This document shows, piece by piece, positions 27,050-35,917 of a DNA stretch of 64,000 bases. This DNA is from Bacteroidales bacterium (lineage in GTDB: Bacteria; Bacteroidota; Bacteroidia; Bacteroidales; UBA932), in the NCBI GenBank assembly GCA_017626555.1, contig JAGAIM010000072.1:1-64000 (forward strand), written 5' to 3'. The notes under the pieces are model-generated. The model was not told the DNA's origin. It did no database searches and saw only the letters and a program-made list of their open reading frames with translations. Position 1 is the first letter of the stretch. Every line of letters starts with the position of its first letter. A program made the position numbers and the translations under genes.

Positions 27050-27481
27050 TTATTTACGAGTTGCACCGACAATCCAACCTACAATAAGTGAAAGGATTGC
27101 TGCTCCGAAGAGGAGATATGTAAGGTTGAGTACGGTGTCAACCAATTTGAGTGTGCCGTCTGACACTGGATCGCCGAGATATCCTACGGCTGGTGTACCT
27201 GGGGCAAGTACGTATGCTACAGCAACTACGGCAACGATGGCAACGATACCAAGAAGAAGTTTAAGAAGACTCTTAGGATTGTTGATGCCGCCGATCACTA
27301 CTACACCGAACAATACGGCAAGAATAGTGACTGCTGCAAATGCGTACGCACAGTAGAGGATGTTGTCGACAGGTGCATTACCGTTTGATTCAAATCCTAC
27401 GAGGAATCCGTAGAAACTGAATACGATACCTACGACGAACAGAACCGCCAGTACCCATTTGATTATTTTTTCGTATTTCAT
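27050..27481 (-). CDS. Small four-helix membrane protein in the exb operon
   Basis: A 143-residue protein that is almost all hydrophobic. Four membrane segments can be seen: about residues 9-28, 42-63, 75-94 and 113-135, with short loops including a Gly/Asp-rich one (GYLGDPVSDGT). It has no catalytic motif I know. It lies between exbB and exbD, 16 and 9 bases from them, so it is surely co-transcribed and probably acts with the motor. A function as an extra stator or assembly subunit is inference from position only. Confidence 0.75.
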   Translation of the reverse strand: MKYEKIIKWVLAVLFVVGIVFSFYGFLVGFESNGNAPVDNILYCAYAFAAVTILAVLFGVVVIGGINNPKSLLKLLLGIVAIVAVVAVAYVLAPGTPAVGYLGDPVSDGTLKLVDTVLNLTYLLFGAAILSLIVGWIVGATRK

Positions 27482-27497
27482 CTTAATGAAGAATCAA

Positions 27498-28292
27498 TTA
27501 TTTGTTTTCCTGATACTTAACCAAAATGTCCATAAGTGAGATTGATGCGTCCTCCATATCGATAGTAAGAGCCTCAACCTGTGAAAGGATATAGTTGTAG
27601 AAGATCTGAAGGATAACGGCAACGATCAAACCACCCACTGTAGTGATCAAAGCGACCTTCATACCACCTGCAACGACTGCTGGAGACATATCACCTGCAA
27701 CCATAATGGCATCGAAAGCCTGGATCATACCGATAACTGTTCCCAAGAATCCGAGTGATGGAGCGATAGCGATGAAGAGAGAAATCCAAGAAAGGTTCTG
27801 CTCCATCTTGCTAGCCTCTACGCCACCGTATGAAACAACTGACTTCTCAACTTCCTCAAGAGACTGACCGTCAGCGAGGCGGAGGAAAGCCTGTGTGAAG
27901 ATAGATGCAACCGGACCACGGGTATTACGGCAAACATCAGTAGCAGCAGCAACTCCACCGTTCTTAAGAGCGTCCTCGATCTTAGCGAGAAGTTTCTTGG
28001 TGTTGGTCTTTGAGAAACCGAGGTAAAGGATACGCTCGATACAGAGAGCGAGACCGAGGATAAGGCAGGCGATAACGAGAGCCATAAAGCCGGCACCACC
28101 TTCAATGAACTTAGTCTTGAGAGCCTGGTGCATAGGAACTTCCTCAGGTCCGTCAAGAGTCTCAGCCTCAGCAGCAGGGGCTGCAGCCTCAGTTGCTGTT
28201 GGTTCAGCAGCCTGCTCGTCCTGAGCTACTGCGTTCTGTGCAGAAAAGGCCATAACGCCGATTGCTGCCAAAAACATGAAAATTTTTTTCAT
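27498..28292 (-). CDS. exbB: MotA/TolQ/ExbB proton channel family protein
   Basis: A 264-residue channel subunit. Unusually for the E. coli form, it starts with a cleavable signal sequence (MKKIFMFLAAIGVMAFSAQNAVA), followed by an Ala/Glu-rich segment (about 24-55) before the first core helix (GGAGFMALVIACLILGLALC). The family core with PSLGFLGTVIGMIQAF and VALITTVGGLIVAVILQIFYN is intact, including the Thr residues near the proton path. It should assemble with the ExbD proteins downstream. It leads the operon; upstream at 28326-28319 is only a weak -7 variant (TAACTTTA). Confidence 0.93.
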   Translation of the reverse strand: MKKIFMFLAAIGVMAFSAQNAVAQDEQAAEPTATEAAAPAAEAETLDGPEEVPMHQALKTKFIEGGAGFMALVIACLILGLALCIERILYLGFSKTNTKKLLAKIEDALKNGGVAAATDVCRNTRGPVASIFTQAFLRLADGQSLEEVEKSVVSYGGVEASKMEQNLSWISLFIAIAPSLGFLGTVIGMIQAFDAIMVAGDMSPAVVAGGMKVALITTVGGLIVAVILQIFYNYILSQVEALTIDMEDASISLMDILVKYQENK

Positions 28293-28428
28293 AATTGTTT
28301 TTGTGTGTTTGATTAAATTAAAGTTATTGAATTGTTATTAGTTAATATTCTGTGCTTTACGTACAGGCATAATACACCTGCTCTAAAAATGCGGTGCAAT
28401 TTAGCAAATTATTTCCAAACGACAATAA

Positions 28429-29484
28429 TTATTTTGATATTTCTCCCCTCAAATCGCTTTCCAGCCCTGCTTTCACGTCGCAGTTGTCATTGTGGAGGCC
28501 GAGGAGGTGGAATAATTTGCCAAGGGCACTTTCTGTAGTGCTGTCATATCCGTTCATAACTCCGGCGTCCTTCAGGCATTTTCCAGTGGCGTAAATATCC
28601 ATATTCACGCTTCCAGCCTGACACTGGGTTACATTGAGCAGTATTTTACCCATAGACGATGCATCCTGTACTATCGACAGGAACCATTCCTTGGATGGAG
28701 CGTTTCCGGCTCCGTATGTCTCTATAATCACGGCTCTGGTGTCCTGGCCGCAGATTATGGTTCTGACGATCTGTGGTGTTATCCCGGGATGCATCTTCAG
28801 GATGGAAACCCTTGTGTCAAGGGTCTTGTGGAAGACAGGCCGTCTGCTCCAGTCTTCCGGGCGGCGGATCAGGCCGGTGTTATATCTGATGTTGATACCG
28901 GCCTCTGCCAGAGGAGGAAAGTTCGGTGAACGGAATGCTCTGAAATTGTCGGAGTTTGTCTTGGAGGCTCTGTTTCCACGTATGAGCACCGTGTCGAAAT
29001 ATATGCATACTTCCGGTACGATAGCGTGACCTTCTGAGTCTTTTGCAGCGGCGATCTCCACCGATGAAATAAGGTTTTCCTTACCATCGGTCCTGGGTGC
29101 TCCTATCGGAAGTTGGCTTCCTGTGAAGATGACGGGCTTGGTCAGTCCTTCTATCATAAAACTCAAAGCCGATGCAGAGTAGGCCATAGTGTCTGTTCCG
29201 TGCAGGATGACGAAGCCGTCATAACTGTCGTATCTTTCCTCGATCAGTTCCGCCAGGGAAAGCCACAGGGAAGGTTCTACGTCTGATGAGTCTATCAGAG
29301 GGTCGAATGTGTATGAGTCTATCCTGTATGCAAACTTGCCCAGTTCGGGCACCTCTTCCAGTATCTGGCTGAAATTGAACGGCTTGAGTGCCTGTACTGC
29401 AGGGTCCTCCTTCATACCTATCGTACCGCCTGTGTAAATCAGTAGAATGGCGGATTTCTCCCCGGATGTGTTTATATGCTTCAT
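28429..29484 (-). CDS. ansA: Type I L-asparaginase (cytoplasmic)
   Basis: A 351-residue enzyme hydrolysing asparagine to aspartate and ammonia. The first nucleophile region, LLIYTGGTIGMKED, is near residue 15, and the second threonine region, LHGTDTMAYSASALSFM, is near residue 90. There is no signal peptide, so it is the cytoplasmic AnsA type and not the secreted type II. Its ATG overlaps the tatD stop as ATGA, so it is translated together with tatD. It is the last gene before the 136-base spacer leading to exbB. Confidence 0.94.
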   Translation of the reverse strand: MKHINTSGEKSAILLIYTGGTIGMKEDPAVQALKPFNFSQILEEVPELGKFAYRIDSYTFDPLIDSSDVEPSLWLSLAELIEERYDSYDGFVILHGTDTMAYSASALSFMIEGLTKPVIFTGSQLPIGAPRTDGKENLISSVEIAAAKDSEGHAIVPEVCIYFDTVLIRGNRASKTNSDNFRAFRSPNFPPLAEAGINIRYNTGLIRRPEDWSRRPVFHKTLDTRVSILKMHPGITPQIVRTIICGQDTRAVIIETYGAGNAPSKEWFLSIVQDASSMGKILLNVTQCQAGSVNMDIYATGKCLKDAGVMNGYDSTTESALGKLFHLLGLHNDNCDVKAGLESDLRGEISK

Positions 29485-30248
29485 ATTCTGAAGAGTTTTT
29501 CTGCGTTATCAGTCGTTACGGATGCGATTTCCTCCACGTCCTTTCCTGTAAGTTCAGCCAGTCTGGAGGCTATGTGCGGGATGTAACTGCTTTCATTACG
29601 TTTGCCTCTGAAAGGAATAGGGGTCAGGTACGGCGAATCTGTTTCCAGCAATATCCTGTCGAGCGGTATCTCCTTTACGGTCTCTGCTATGGATGCCTTC
29701 TTATATGTCAGGACTCCACCTATTCCTATATACCAGTCTCCGAGCCTGCTTATTTCGCTGAATGTCTCCTTGCTGCCGCTGTATGCGTGGAAAACTCCCC
29801 TCAGATTCAGATGCCTGCAGTCTTTCAATACATTGATTATCAGTTCTGTGGATTCTCTCGAATGAATTATTACCGGAAGGTCTAGTCTGTCGGCCATTTC
29901 GAGTTGGATGCGCAATGCTTCCTGCTGCTCCTTGACGAATTCCTTCGACCAGTAGCAGTCCATTCCGATCTCACCGATGGCATATATCTTTCTTGAAAGG
30001 TATCCTTCAAGCAGAGCAAGTTCCTTCTCCCAGTCAGCATTCACGGAAGTCGGATGCAGACCAAGACAGGGGAATATGGTGCCGTCGTGTCTGTCGGCAA
30101 ACGCAAACATACGGTCTCTTGTCAGAGAATCGATGTCGGGAAATATGATTCGTGTGACTCCCGCTTCGGAAGCCCTTGCTATTGCAAGATCCTCTTCCTG
30201 ATCGAATGCCTCGTCATACAGGTGGGCGTGAGTGTCGATGAATTTCAT
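29481..30248 (-). CDS. tatD: TatD family metal-dependent hydrolase
   Basis: A 255-residue TIM-barrel hydrolase. Metal ligands are visible in order: IDTHAHLYD at the start (HxH), GEIGMDCYW, VIHSRES, FHAYSG and ETDSPYLTP. Family members act as 3'-5' DNA exonucleases or deoxyribonucleases. The conserved PFRGKRNESSYI near the end is typical. I start at 30248, since family proteins begin with this HxH strand and a -7 element lies just upstream. The longer reading frame runs antisense-free into dprA without resemblance to TatD. It overlaps ansA by four bases. Confidence 0.94.
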   Translation of the reverse strand: MKFIDTHAHLYDEAFDQEEDLAIARASEAGVTRIIFPDIDSLTRDRMFAFADRHDGTIFPCLGLHPTSVNADWEKELALLEGYLSRKIYAIGEIGMDCYWSKEFVKEQQEALRIQLEMADRLDLPVIIHSRESTELIINVLKDCRHLNLRGVFHAYSGSKETFSEISRLGDWYIGIGGVLTYKKASIAETVKEIPLDRILLETDSPYLTPIPFRGKRNESSYIPHIASRLAELTGKDVEEIASVTTDNAEKLFRI

Positions 30249-30272
30249 TTGCAGTTTATGATCGCTATTCTG

Positions 30273-30280
30273 CAAATTTA
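30273..30280 (-). promoter_or_regulatory. -7 element of tatD-ansA
   Basis: Minus-strand TAAATTTG (30280 to 30273) lies 25 bases before the tatD ATG, in the 38-base gap after dprA. It supports the start at 30248. Confidence 0.6.
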
Positions 30281-30286
30281 GAAAAA

Positions 30287-31456
30287 TTATCTGAATATCT
30301 TTGTTTCGGGAAAGCATCTTTGAAGAAGATCGATGCATATAAGTCCTTCCGTTTCCAGAAGTCCGGTCCATCTTGCTGCATCCGCATAGCCTATGCCACT
30401 TTTTCCAGCCACCTCCTCTACGGTTATCCCGCGCTCGTTCTGTATGGTTTTCAGTATATATTCCATAATGTCTATGGCGTTTCCGGACATCTTTCCATTG
30501 AAATGCAGGAGCAGTCTTTCTCTGATGTCGGTACTCTTCTCCCGACGACTTTGTTTGAGGCCCAGACTTTCCAGAATGTCTTCTGCAGATGTAAGAGGTT
30601 CGGCAATCTTTTCTCTGATGAGCCTGTTGCATCCTTGGGAACGTGGTTCGTCAATTCTTCCGGGCAGGGCGTAAACATCTCTGTCGTATGAAAATGCGAG
30701 TCGCGAGGTCGTCATTCCTCCGCCTTTCAGTTTGGATTCGATAAGTATCGTGGCGTCGCTCATACCTGCTATCAATCGGTTTCTTCTTAGGAAATGGATG
30801 GCGAGCGGTGCTGTTCCGGGAGGATAGTCGGTTATCAGAGCGCATCCCGGAGTTCTGCACAGTTCTGCTGCAAACCTCTGGTGTCTGTGGGGGTAAACAG
30901 TGTCGGGGCCGGTGGCCATAACTGCAATTGTCGGCAGCCCCGAGCCTAAAGCCATTCTGTGGGCGCAGATGTCTGTCCCTAATGCCAAGCCGCTTATTAT
31001 AAGTGGCTTGGCTTCTGATGCTGCAAGGGCGAGTACTGTCCTTTCACACCACTCTCTTCCGTAAGGGGACAGATCTCTTGTTCCGACAATGGCAATCTTA
31101 TGACCGGGATTCCAGAGTTCTTCTGCCGGTGTGCATCCTTTGATATAGAGTCCGACAGGTGCATCTGCGCATTCCCTCAGCAGGGGAGGATAGCCGTTCT
31201 CGTTCCATCCGACAAACCGGACTCCTGATTTTTCGAGATCCATAAGTTCCTTTTCTGCCTTCCGGACTGTTTCCCGGCATATAAGGCTGCTATGACGGGA
31301 GGATGAACCGAGAAGTTCCTCGATCGTTTTTCTTGTGAGCCGGAATATTCCTGCAGCACTTCCTATATGTGACAATAGTGCTGTTCCGGTCTTCGGCGAG
31401 AATCCGAAAATTCTGTTGAGTGCGCACAGGCAGGCCTTTTCTTCGATATTATCCAT
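30287..31456 (-). CDS. dprA: DNA-processing protein DprA
   Basis: A 389-residue protein that loads RecA on incoming single-stranded DNA during transformation. The N-terminal helical region is followed by a Rossmann-like core with AIVGTRDLSPYG (the GSR-type phosphate loop), SGLALGTDICAHRMAL, MATGPDTVYPHRHQ and LIESKLKGGGMTTSRLA. A C-terminal winged-helix-like domain (ERGITVEEVAGKSGIGYADA) ends the protein, as in longer DprA forms. Other competence genes are not in the window, although comEC and pilus genes may lie elsewhere. A near-consensus -7 (TTACTTTG, one mismatch) lies just upstream. Confidence 0.94.
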   Translation of the reverse strand: MDNIEEKACLCALNRIFGFSPKTGTALLSHIGSAAGIFRLTRKTIEELLGSSSRHSSLICRETVRKAEKELMDLEKSGVRFVGWNENGYPPLLRECADAPVGLYIKGCTPAEELWNPGHKIAIVGTRDLSPYGREWCERTVLALAASEAKPLIISGLALGTDICAHRMALGSGLPTIAVMATGPDTVYPHRHQRFAAELCRTPGCALITDYPPGTAPLAIHFLRRNRLIAGMSDATILIESKLKGGGMTTSRLAFSYDRDVYALPGRIDEPRSQGCNRLIREKIAEPLTSAEDILESLGLKQSRREKSTDIRERLLLHFNGKMSGNAIDIMEYILKTIQNERGITVEEVAGKSGIGYADAARWTGLLETEGLICIDLLQRCFPETKIFR

Positions 31457-31473
31457 ACCTGCAAAGTAAAACC

Positions 31474-31510
31474 AAAACCGGCCTCCTGAATGCCTCAGAA
31501 TGCCGGTTTT
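31474..31510 (-). terminator. Hairpin downstream of queA
   Basis: AAAACCGGC (31474-31482) pairs with GCCGGTTTT (31502-31510); the 19-base loop can itself pair as CTGA/TCAG. On the minus strand the stem ends in TTTTGGTTTT. It is about 65 bases after the queA stop and just before dprA. Confidence 0.75.
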
Positions 31511-31573
31511 AATCTTTTTTATGTGATTTTTTTCTTTTTCTTATGTCTTTTGAACTTTTTTTATGTCCGCTCA

Positions 31574-32623
31574 TCAGATGATAAGAAGTGCATCTCCGTA
31601 TGGACCGAACTTGTAGTCCTGCTCCAAAGCAATCTTATATGCTTTCATCACATTCTCGTATCCTCCGAATGCGGCTACGGACATAAGCATAGTCGAGCCG
31701 GGGCGGTGGAAATTCGAGACAATTGCATTAGGAATCGCAAACCTGTAAGGTGGGAAGATGAACTTGTTGGTCCATCCGTCGTATGCATTGACCTCGTCGT
31801 TGGTGGTTACGTATGTTTCTAGACCTCTTATTACAGTGATTCCTACAGCGAGCACCTTATGTCCTGACTTCTTGGTCTTGTTTATCATCTCCGCTGTCTC
31901 TTCAGGAATGATGAGCCTTTCTGAATCCATCTTGTGCTTTGAGAGATCCTCCACATCGACTTCTCTGAAATGTCCTATACCCATATGGAGGGTAAGGAAA
32001 GTCTTGTTTATATCCTTGAGGATCATTCTGTTGAAGAGTTCGCGACTGAAATGCAGGCCTGCTGCCGGTGCAGAAACGGCTCCTTCGTGCTTCGCGAAAA
32101 TGGTCTGGAAATTCTCGGCATCCTCTGCTGTCACCTCCTTCTTCACCCAATCAGGCACAGGAGTGTGTCCGAGAGAGAACAGATTCTCCTTGAAATCTTC
32201 GTAACTGCCGTCGAACAGGAAGCGGAGGGTACGGCCTCTTGATGTGGTATTGTCGATTACTTCGGCTACAAGACTCTGATCTTCGCCAAAATAGAGTTTG
32301 TTGCCGATTCTGATTTTCCTTGCAGGATCAACGATCACGTCCCAAAGTCTTTGTTCGCGGTTGAGTTCGCGCAGAAGGAAAACCTCTATGTCAGCCTCGG
32401 TCTTTTCCTTTTTACCGTAAAGCCTTGCCGGAAATACCTTTGTGTCGTTGAGGACAAATGTGTCGCCTTTCCCGAAGTAATCTATGATGTCCTTGAAGAG
32501 TTTGTGTTCTATTTCGCCTGTTGACTTATGAAGAACCATAAGTTTTGCTTCGTCGCGCCATCTCGGCGGCTCTGTGGCAATCTTCTCAGCGGGAAGATTG
32601 AACTGGAATTGTGAGAGTTTCAT
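31574..32623 (-). CDS. queA: S-adenosylmethionine:tRNA ribosyltransferase-isomerase
   Basis: A 349-residue enzyme making epoxyqueuosine on tRNA from preQ1 by transferring ribosyl from SAM. The conserved N-terminus [16 protein letters not shown], the [15 protein letters not shown] segment, the APAAGLHFS motif near residue 190 and the [17 protein letters not shown] motif near the C-terminus all fit QueA. The leader is only about 6 bases, so there is no room for a preQ1 riboswitch. Other queuosine genes are not in the window. Confidence 0.96.
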   Translation of the reverse strand: MKLSQFQFNLPAEKIATEPPRWRDEAKLMVLHKSTGEIEHKLFKDIIDYFGKGDTFVLNDTKVFPARLYGKKEKTEADIEVFLLRELNREQRLWDVIVDPARKIRIGNKLYFGEDQSLVAEVIDNTTSRGRTLRFLFDGSYEDFKENLFSLGHTPVPDWVKKEVTAEDAENFQTIFAKHEGAVSAPAAGLHFSRELFNRMILKDINKTFLTLHMGIGHFREVDVEDLSKHKMDSERLIIPEETAEMINKTKKSGHKVLAVGITVIRGLETYVTTNDEVNAYDGWTNKFIFPPYRFAIPNAIVSNFHRPGSTMLMSVAAFGGYENVMKAYKIALEQDYKFGPYGDALLII

Positions 32624-32633
32624 ATATGTATGC

Positions 32634-32641
32634 CAAATTTA
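32634..32641 (-). promoter_or_regulatory. -7 element of queA, very short leader
   Basis: Minus-strand TAAATTTG (32641 to 32634) ends 11 bases before the queA ATG at 32623, so the transcript begins almost at the start codon. No -33 match was found. Confidence 0.55.
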
Positions 32642-32713
32642 AACTGCAAAATCATTATATTATACGGATTTTCGGTTTTTTTGTTTCACTGAAAATCAAG
32701 ATTTTGCGAAAAT

Positions 32714-33325
32714 TTATATTTTTGCCTCCCTGAATACCTCTACGATAGAAGGATAGGTGTTCAGAAGAAATGGCGGAAGACTTGACTTTGCGACCCATAC
32801 GGCTTTTGTTATGTCCTCTTCGCGTTGGGGAGTAAGATCTGTCGGATCGGTATAGAGCATATCGTACCACCAGGTGTGCTTGAGGTGCCAGATCCCATCC
32901 CTTCTGTAGCAGTGGTCTGTGATGCATATAAGGCCTCTCATCTCCAGATCATAGATCCCTGTCTCTTCGCTCACTTCTCTCAGCGCCGTTGTCTCAATTG
33001 GCTCCCCCGGATCCTGATGCCCTTTGGGCAGATCCCAGAGCCCGTTTCGTGAGATGAGAAGATAGTCTCCGCGCCTGTTCGATACAAGTCCGCCTCCTGC
33101 GTTCACTTCTTTGAATTCTGCGCAGATCTTCCTGTATGTGATTTCTATGTCCTGAGTCGGCACGAAGACCCTTTGGAGAGAGTCGGATGCTTCCACCATC
33201 TCAACCAATGTGTGTATATCCGTGCTTTCTCCTATCCTGAACTGGAGGGCATTAGGGTCGGACAGAGCCTGATCTTCTGGATGGCAGATGATTATGCATC
33301 TCTTTTCGAAATATATCTTGTGCAT
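32714..33325 (-). CDS. Nudix hydrolase
   Basis: A 203-residue protein with a full Nudix box near residues 115-137 (GHQDPGEPIETTALREVSEETGI; residues G-x5-E-x7-REVSEE all present), so it should hydrolyse a nucleoside diphosphate linked to another group. The N-terminal 70 residues (IIICHPEDQALSDPNALQF) form a separate domain seen in Bacteroidota members. The substrate cannot be given. I start at 33325 because the longer reading frame upstream crosses the pyrE promoter region. It is divergent from pyrE. Confidence 0.88.
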   Translation of the reverse strand: MHKIYFEKRCIIICHPEDQALSDPNALQFRIGESTDIHTLVEMVEASDSLQRVFVPTQDIEITYRKICAEFKEVNAGGGLVSNRRGDYLLISRNGLWDLPKGHQDPGEPIETTALREVSEETGIYDLEMRGLICITDHCYRRDGIWHLKHTWWYDMLYTDPTDLTPQREEDITKAVWVAKSSLPPFLLNTYPSIVEVFREAKI

Positions 33326-33342
33326 TTGACCTATAATTTTAT

Positions 33343-33350
33343 TAACTTTG
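33343..33350 (+). promoter_or_regulatory. -7 element of the pyrE operon
   Basis: TAACTTTG is an exact consensus. A TTG at 33318-33320 is 22 bases upstream, slightly long. The leader to the pyrE ATG at 33429 is about 75 bases and contains two alternative small hairpins. Confidence 0.65.
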
Positions 33351-33384
33351 CACGTTACGTGCTTTAGCACATAATTTGTGCCTG

Positions 33385-33392
33385 CAAATATA
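33385..33392 (-). promoter_or_regulatory. -7 element of the Nudix gene
   Basis: Minus-strand TATATTTG (33392 to 33385) matches TAnnTTTG and would give a leader of about 54 bases. It overlaps the pyrE leader, so the two divergent transcripts overlap. Confidence 0.5.
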
Positions 33393-33428
33393 GGCAGAAG
33401 AAGTGAAATATAATCAAAACTTGTCAAT

Positions 33429-34067
33429 ATGGAATCAGTTGAGAAATCCGTGGCCAAGTCACTGATGGAGATAAAGGCCGTTTTACTCAGACCAGAGAAT
33501 CCTTTTACCTGGGCTTCAGGATGGAAATCACCTATTTATTGCGATAACAGAAGAATACTTTCGTATCCGGAAATACGTGAAAAAGTATGCCGTTGGATGG
33601 CTGATATAATAAACGAGAGATATCCGGAGGTCGAGGTGATTGCCGGAGTCGCTACCGGAGCCATTGCTCACGGTTATCTTGTAGCGCATCTGCTTGGAAA
33701 ACCATTCTGCTATGTCAGACCTAAACCGAAGGATCACGGAACAGGATCGCAGATCGAAGGAATACTTGAGCCGGGCAGGAAGGTCGTGATTGTGGAGGAT
33801 CTCATATCTACGGGTATGAGCAGTCTTGCTGCAAAGAACGCCCTTGTCAATGCTGGTGCGGACGTGATGGGTATGGTGGCCATATTCTCATATAACTTCC
33901 TTCACGCGCGCAAGGCTTTCGAGGATGCTAATGTCGAACTTACGACACTTTCTAATTACGATGCACTGATTGAGACTGCACACGAAATCGGATACGTCAA
34001 GGAGTCTGATATCGAGGTACTCAAGGAATGGCGCATTTCTCCTTCAACCTGGGGTAAGAAAGAATAG
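33429..34067 (+). CDS. pyrE: Orotate phosphoribosyltransferase
   Basis: A 212-residue enzyme joining orotate and PRPP to give OMP in pyrimidine synthesis. The PRPP-binding signature VVIVEDLISTGMSS is near residue 120; FTWASGWKSPIYCDNR near residue 25 and RPKPKDHGTGSQIEG form the active-site loops. Length is normal. It starts a five-gene plus-strand operon with an SRPBCC protein, rsmF, a TPR protein and a LolC/E-like permease, with only 2-3 bases between the first genes. Confidence 0.96.
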   Translation: MESVEKSVAKSLMEIKAVLLRPENPFTWASGWKSPIYCDNRRILSYPEIREKVCRWMADIINERYPEVEVIAGVATGAIAHGYLVAHLLGKPFCYVRPKPKDHGTGSQIEGILEPGRKVVIVEDLISTGMSSLAAKNALVNAGADVMGMVAIFSYNFLHARKAFEDANVELTTLSNYDALIETAHEIGYVKESDIEVLKEWRISPSTWGKKE

Positions 34068-34069
34068 TT

Positions 34070-34534
34070 ATGGCTGAATTCAGAAGCAGGAAAGCAACTG
34101 TATCCAAGGCTCCATACGAGTTGTATATGGCCTTTGTGGATATGCGTAACTTCGTCCAGTTCCTGCCGGAAGACAAGAAGGCGGATGTTACTGCTGATTA
34201 TGACAGCATTCACGCGATGGTGCAGGGCTTCAGCATAGGAGTCCGTGTGAAGGAAAGAACCCCTTATTCCAGAATAGAGTTCCAGGATGACGGAGCCCCT
34301 TTCAAATTCTTTCTGACTCTGCATTTCGATGCTGCCTCCGATCCTTACAAGACCGATTTCCAGATTGTAGTGGATGCGGAATTGAATTTTATGATGAAGA
34401 CTCTGCTTGGCGGAAAAATAAAGGATGCTTTGGATAAGGTGGTGGACTCTCTCGTGGCTATGTCCGAAGGTAGGATGCCGGAGGGGATCGATCCATCGAT
34501 GTATCCGGAAGGTTTCGACCCATCAAAACTCTAA
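34070..34534 (+). CDS. SRPBCC-fold (START-like) protein
   Basis: A 154-residue protein with the helix-grip layout of the SRPBCC superfamily: an N-terminal strand (FRSRKATVSKAPYELYMAFVD), a helix with DMRNFVQFLPED, alternating strands and a long C-terminal helix (GGKIKDALDKVVDSLVAMSE). Such proteins bind hydrophobic ligands, lipids or quinones. No catalytic motif is seen. The position between pyrE and rsmF (2 bases from each) suggests co-translation but not a defined task. Ligand and function are unknown. Confidence 0.75.
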   Translation: MAEFRSRKATVSKAPYELYMAFVDMRNFVQFLPEDKKADVTADYDSIHAMVQGFSIGVRVKERTPYSRIEFQDDGAPFKFFLTLHFDAASDPYKTDFQIVVDAELNFMMKTLLGGKIKDALDKVVDSLVAMSEGRMPEGIDPSMYPEGFDPSKL

Positions 34535-34536
34535 TT

Positions 34537-35904
34537 ATGATCAACGGATCGTTCAGGAAATATCTTGAGGAGGCGATAGGGAGCGATAACGCCCTTGTCG
34601 CTTTTTCTGCTTTTGACAGTCAGGCATCAGTTGCCATCAGGCGCAATCCTTTCAAGAAGGGAATATGTCCTGAAGGACGCTCAGTTCCTTGGAATGTCTG
34701 CGGAAGGATACTTTCTGAAAGACCGCAATTCACCCTTGACCCTCATTTTCACGCAGGAGCATATTATGTCCAGGATTCGTCTTCGATGTTCGTAGGATAT
34801 GCCTTCCGAAGGCTGCTGGAAAAAATGCCGAGGCCGGTAGGGCGTCCGTTCAGAGTGCTCGATCTGTGTGCAGCCCCCGGAGGAAAGACTACAGATGCAG
34901 CCGCTTCACTGCGAGGCGTTTTCGGCGATGATTTTGTCCTTGTCGCCAATGAGGTTATGAAGGCACGTGCAGGTGTCCTGGCCGATAATGTTGCATTGTG
35001 GGGAGATCCGAACGTGATAGTCACATCTGATGATCCCAGGACTTTTGCAGCATTGCCAGGCTTTTTCGATATGGTGATTGCGGATGTACCTTGCTCCGGA
35101 GAAGGAATGTTCAGAAAGGATGAGGAGGCGCAGAGGCAGTGGTCTGAAGACAATGTCGCTCTATGCGAAGCCCGTCAGAGAAGGATAATCGCCGATATGT
35201 GGCCGGCATTGAGACAGGATGGCATCCTGATATATTCCACCTGCACATTCAATAGCCGTGAGAATGACGGTAATGTCGGCTGGATTGCAGATGAACTTGG
35301 GGCAGTCCCTCTATTTCAGGAAGATTTGCTCGAACCGGGGGAAGGCGTGCTGAAGACAGGATACGGCTATAGTCTTGTCCCAGGCCTTGTCGAGGGAGAA
35401 GGACAGTATTGCAGTGCATTGCGCAAGACTTCTGAAGTGGAATTCCGTGAGGTCAGGATGAAGCCGGGCAGACCGTCAGTAAAGTCTCTTCCGATACCCG
35501 ATGTATCTGGACTTCTGACAGTCGATGTCTCCGCCAGGCTGCGTGGTGATACGGTGGTTGCGGTGCCTCGTAAGATATTTGCAGAACTCGAGACATTGGA
35601 GCGCTCATTGCATACAATTGCTGCCGGATGTGCCGTCGGCACCCTTAAGGGAAAGACTCTGGTTCCTGATGCCGACCTTGCATTGTCTCTGATATATGAC
35701 AGGAATGCTTTCCCTGAAGCGGTTGTCGATAGAGACACTGCTTTAGCATATCTGCACAGGGATGCTATAGTACTTTCAGATGCTCCAAAAGGGTATGTAG
35801 CAGTGGTTTATGAGGGTCTCCCGTTAGGTTTTGTCAAGAATCTCGGCAACAGATGCAACAGTCTGCATCCTCAGAGCCGGAGAATCAGAATGAATGTTAA
35901 ATGA
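34537..35904 (+). CDS. rsmF: rRNA (cytosine-C5-) methyltransferase, RsmF/NOL1-Nop2 family
   Basis: A 455-residue SAM-dependent methyltransferase of the NOL1/NOP2/Sun family. The SAM loop DLCAAPGGKTTD is near residue 108. The catalytic cysteines are in ADVPCSGEGMFRKDE near 183-190 and STCTFNSREN near 235. The C-terminal extension (from about 320, ending LGNRCNSLHPQSRRIRMNVK) resembles the RsmF/PUA-like tail that binds RNA. The target in E. coli RsmF is C1407 of 16S rRNA; the same site is likely but unproven here. It follows the SRPBCC gene by two bases. Confidence 0.92.
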   Translation: MINGSFRKYLEEAIGSDNALVAFSAFDSQASVAIRRNPFKKGICPEGRSVPWNVCGRILSERPQFTLDPHFHAGAYYVQDSSSMFVGYAFRRLLEKMPRPVGRPFRVLDLCAAPGGKTTDAAASLRGVFGDDFVLVANEVMKARAGVLADNVALWGDPNVIVTSDDPRTFAALPGFFDMVIADVPCSGEGMFRKDEEAQRQWSEDNVALCEARQRRIIADMWPALRQDGILIYSTCTFNSRENDGNVGWIADELGAVPLFQEDLLEPGEGVLKTGYGYSLVPGLVEGEGQYCSALRKTSEVEFREVRMKPGRPSVKSLPIPDVSGLLTVDVSARLRGDTVVAVPRKIFAELETLERSLHTIAAGCAVGTLKGKTLVPDADLALSLIYDRNAFPEAVVDRDTALAYLHRDAIVLSDAPKGYVAVVYEGLPLGFVKNLGNRCNSLHPQSRRIRMNVK

Positions 35905-35917
35905 TATAGGAACAAAA

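Noticed and set aside
28293..28428. Promoter of exbB
   Set aside because: Only near matches (TAACTTTA at 28326-28319 and ATAATTTG at 28412-28405, minus strand) without -33 elements; too weak to list.
30249..30632. Longer N-terminus for TatD
   Set aside because: Family proteins begin with the IDTHAH strand; the extension overlaps dprA and the -7 element.
32624..32713. preQ1 riboswitch before queA
   Set aside because: The promoter leaves only a few leader bases, and no preQ1 aptamer-like pattern is seen in the 90-base gap.
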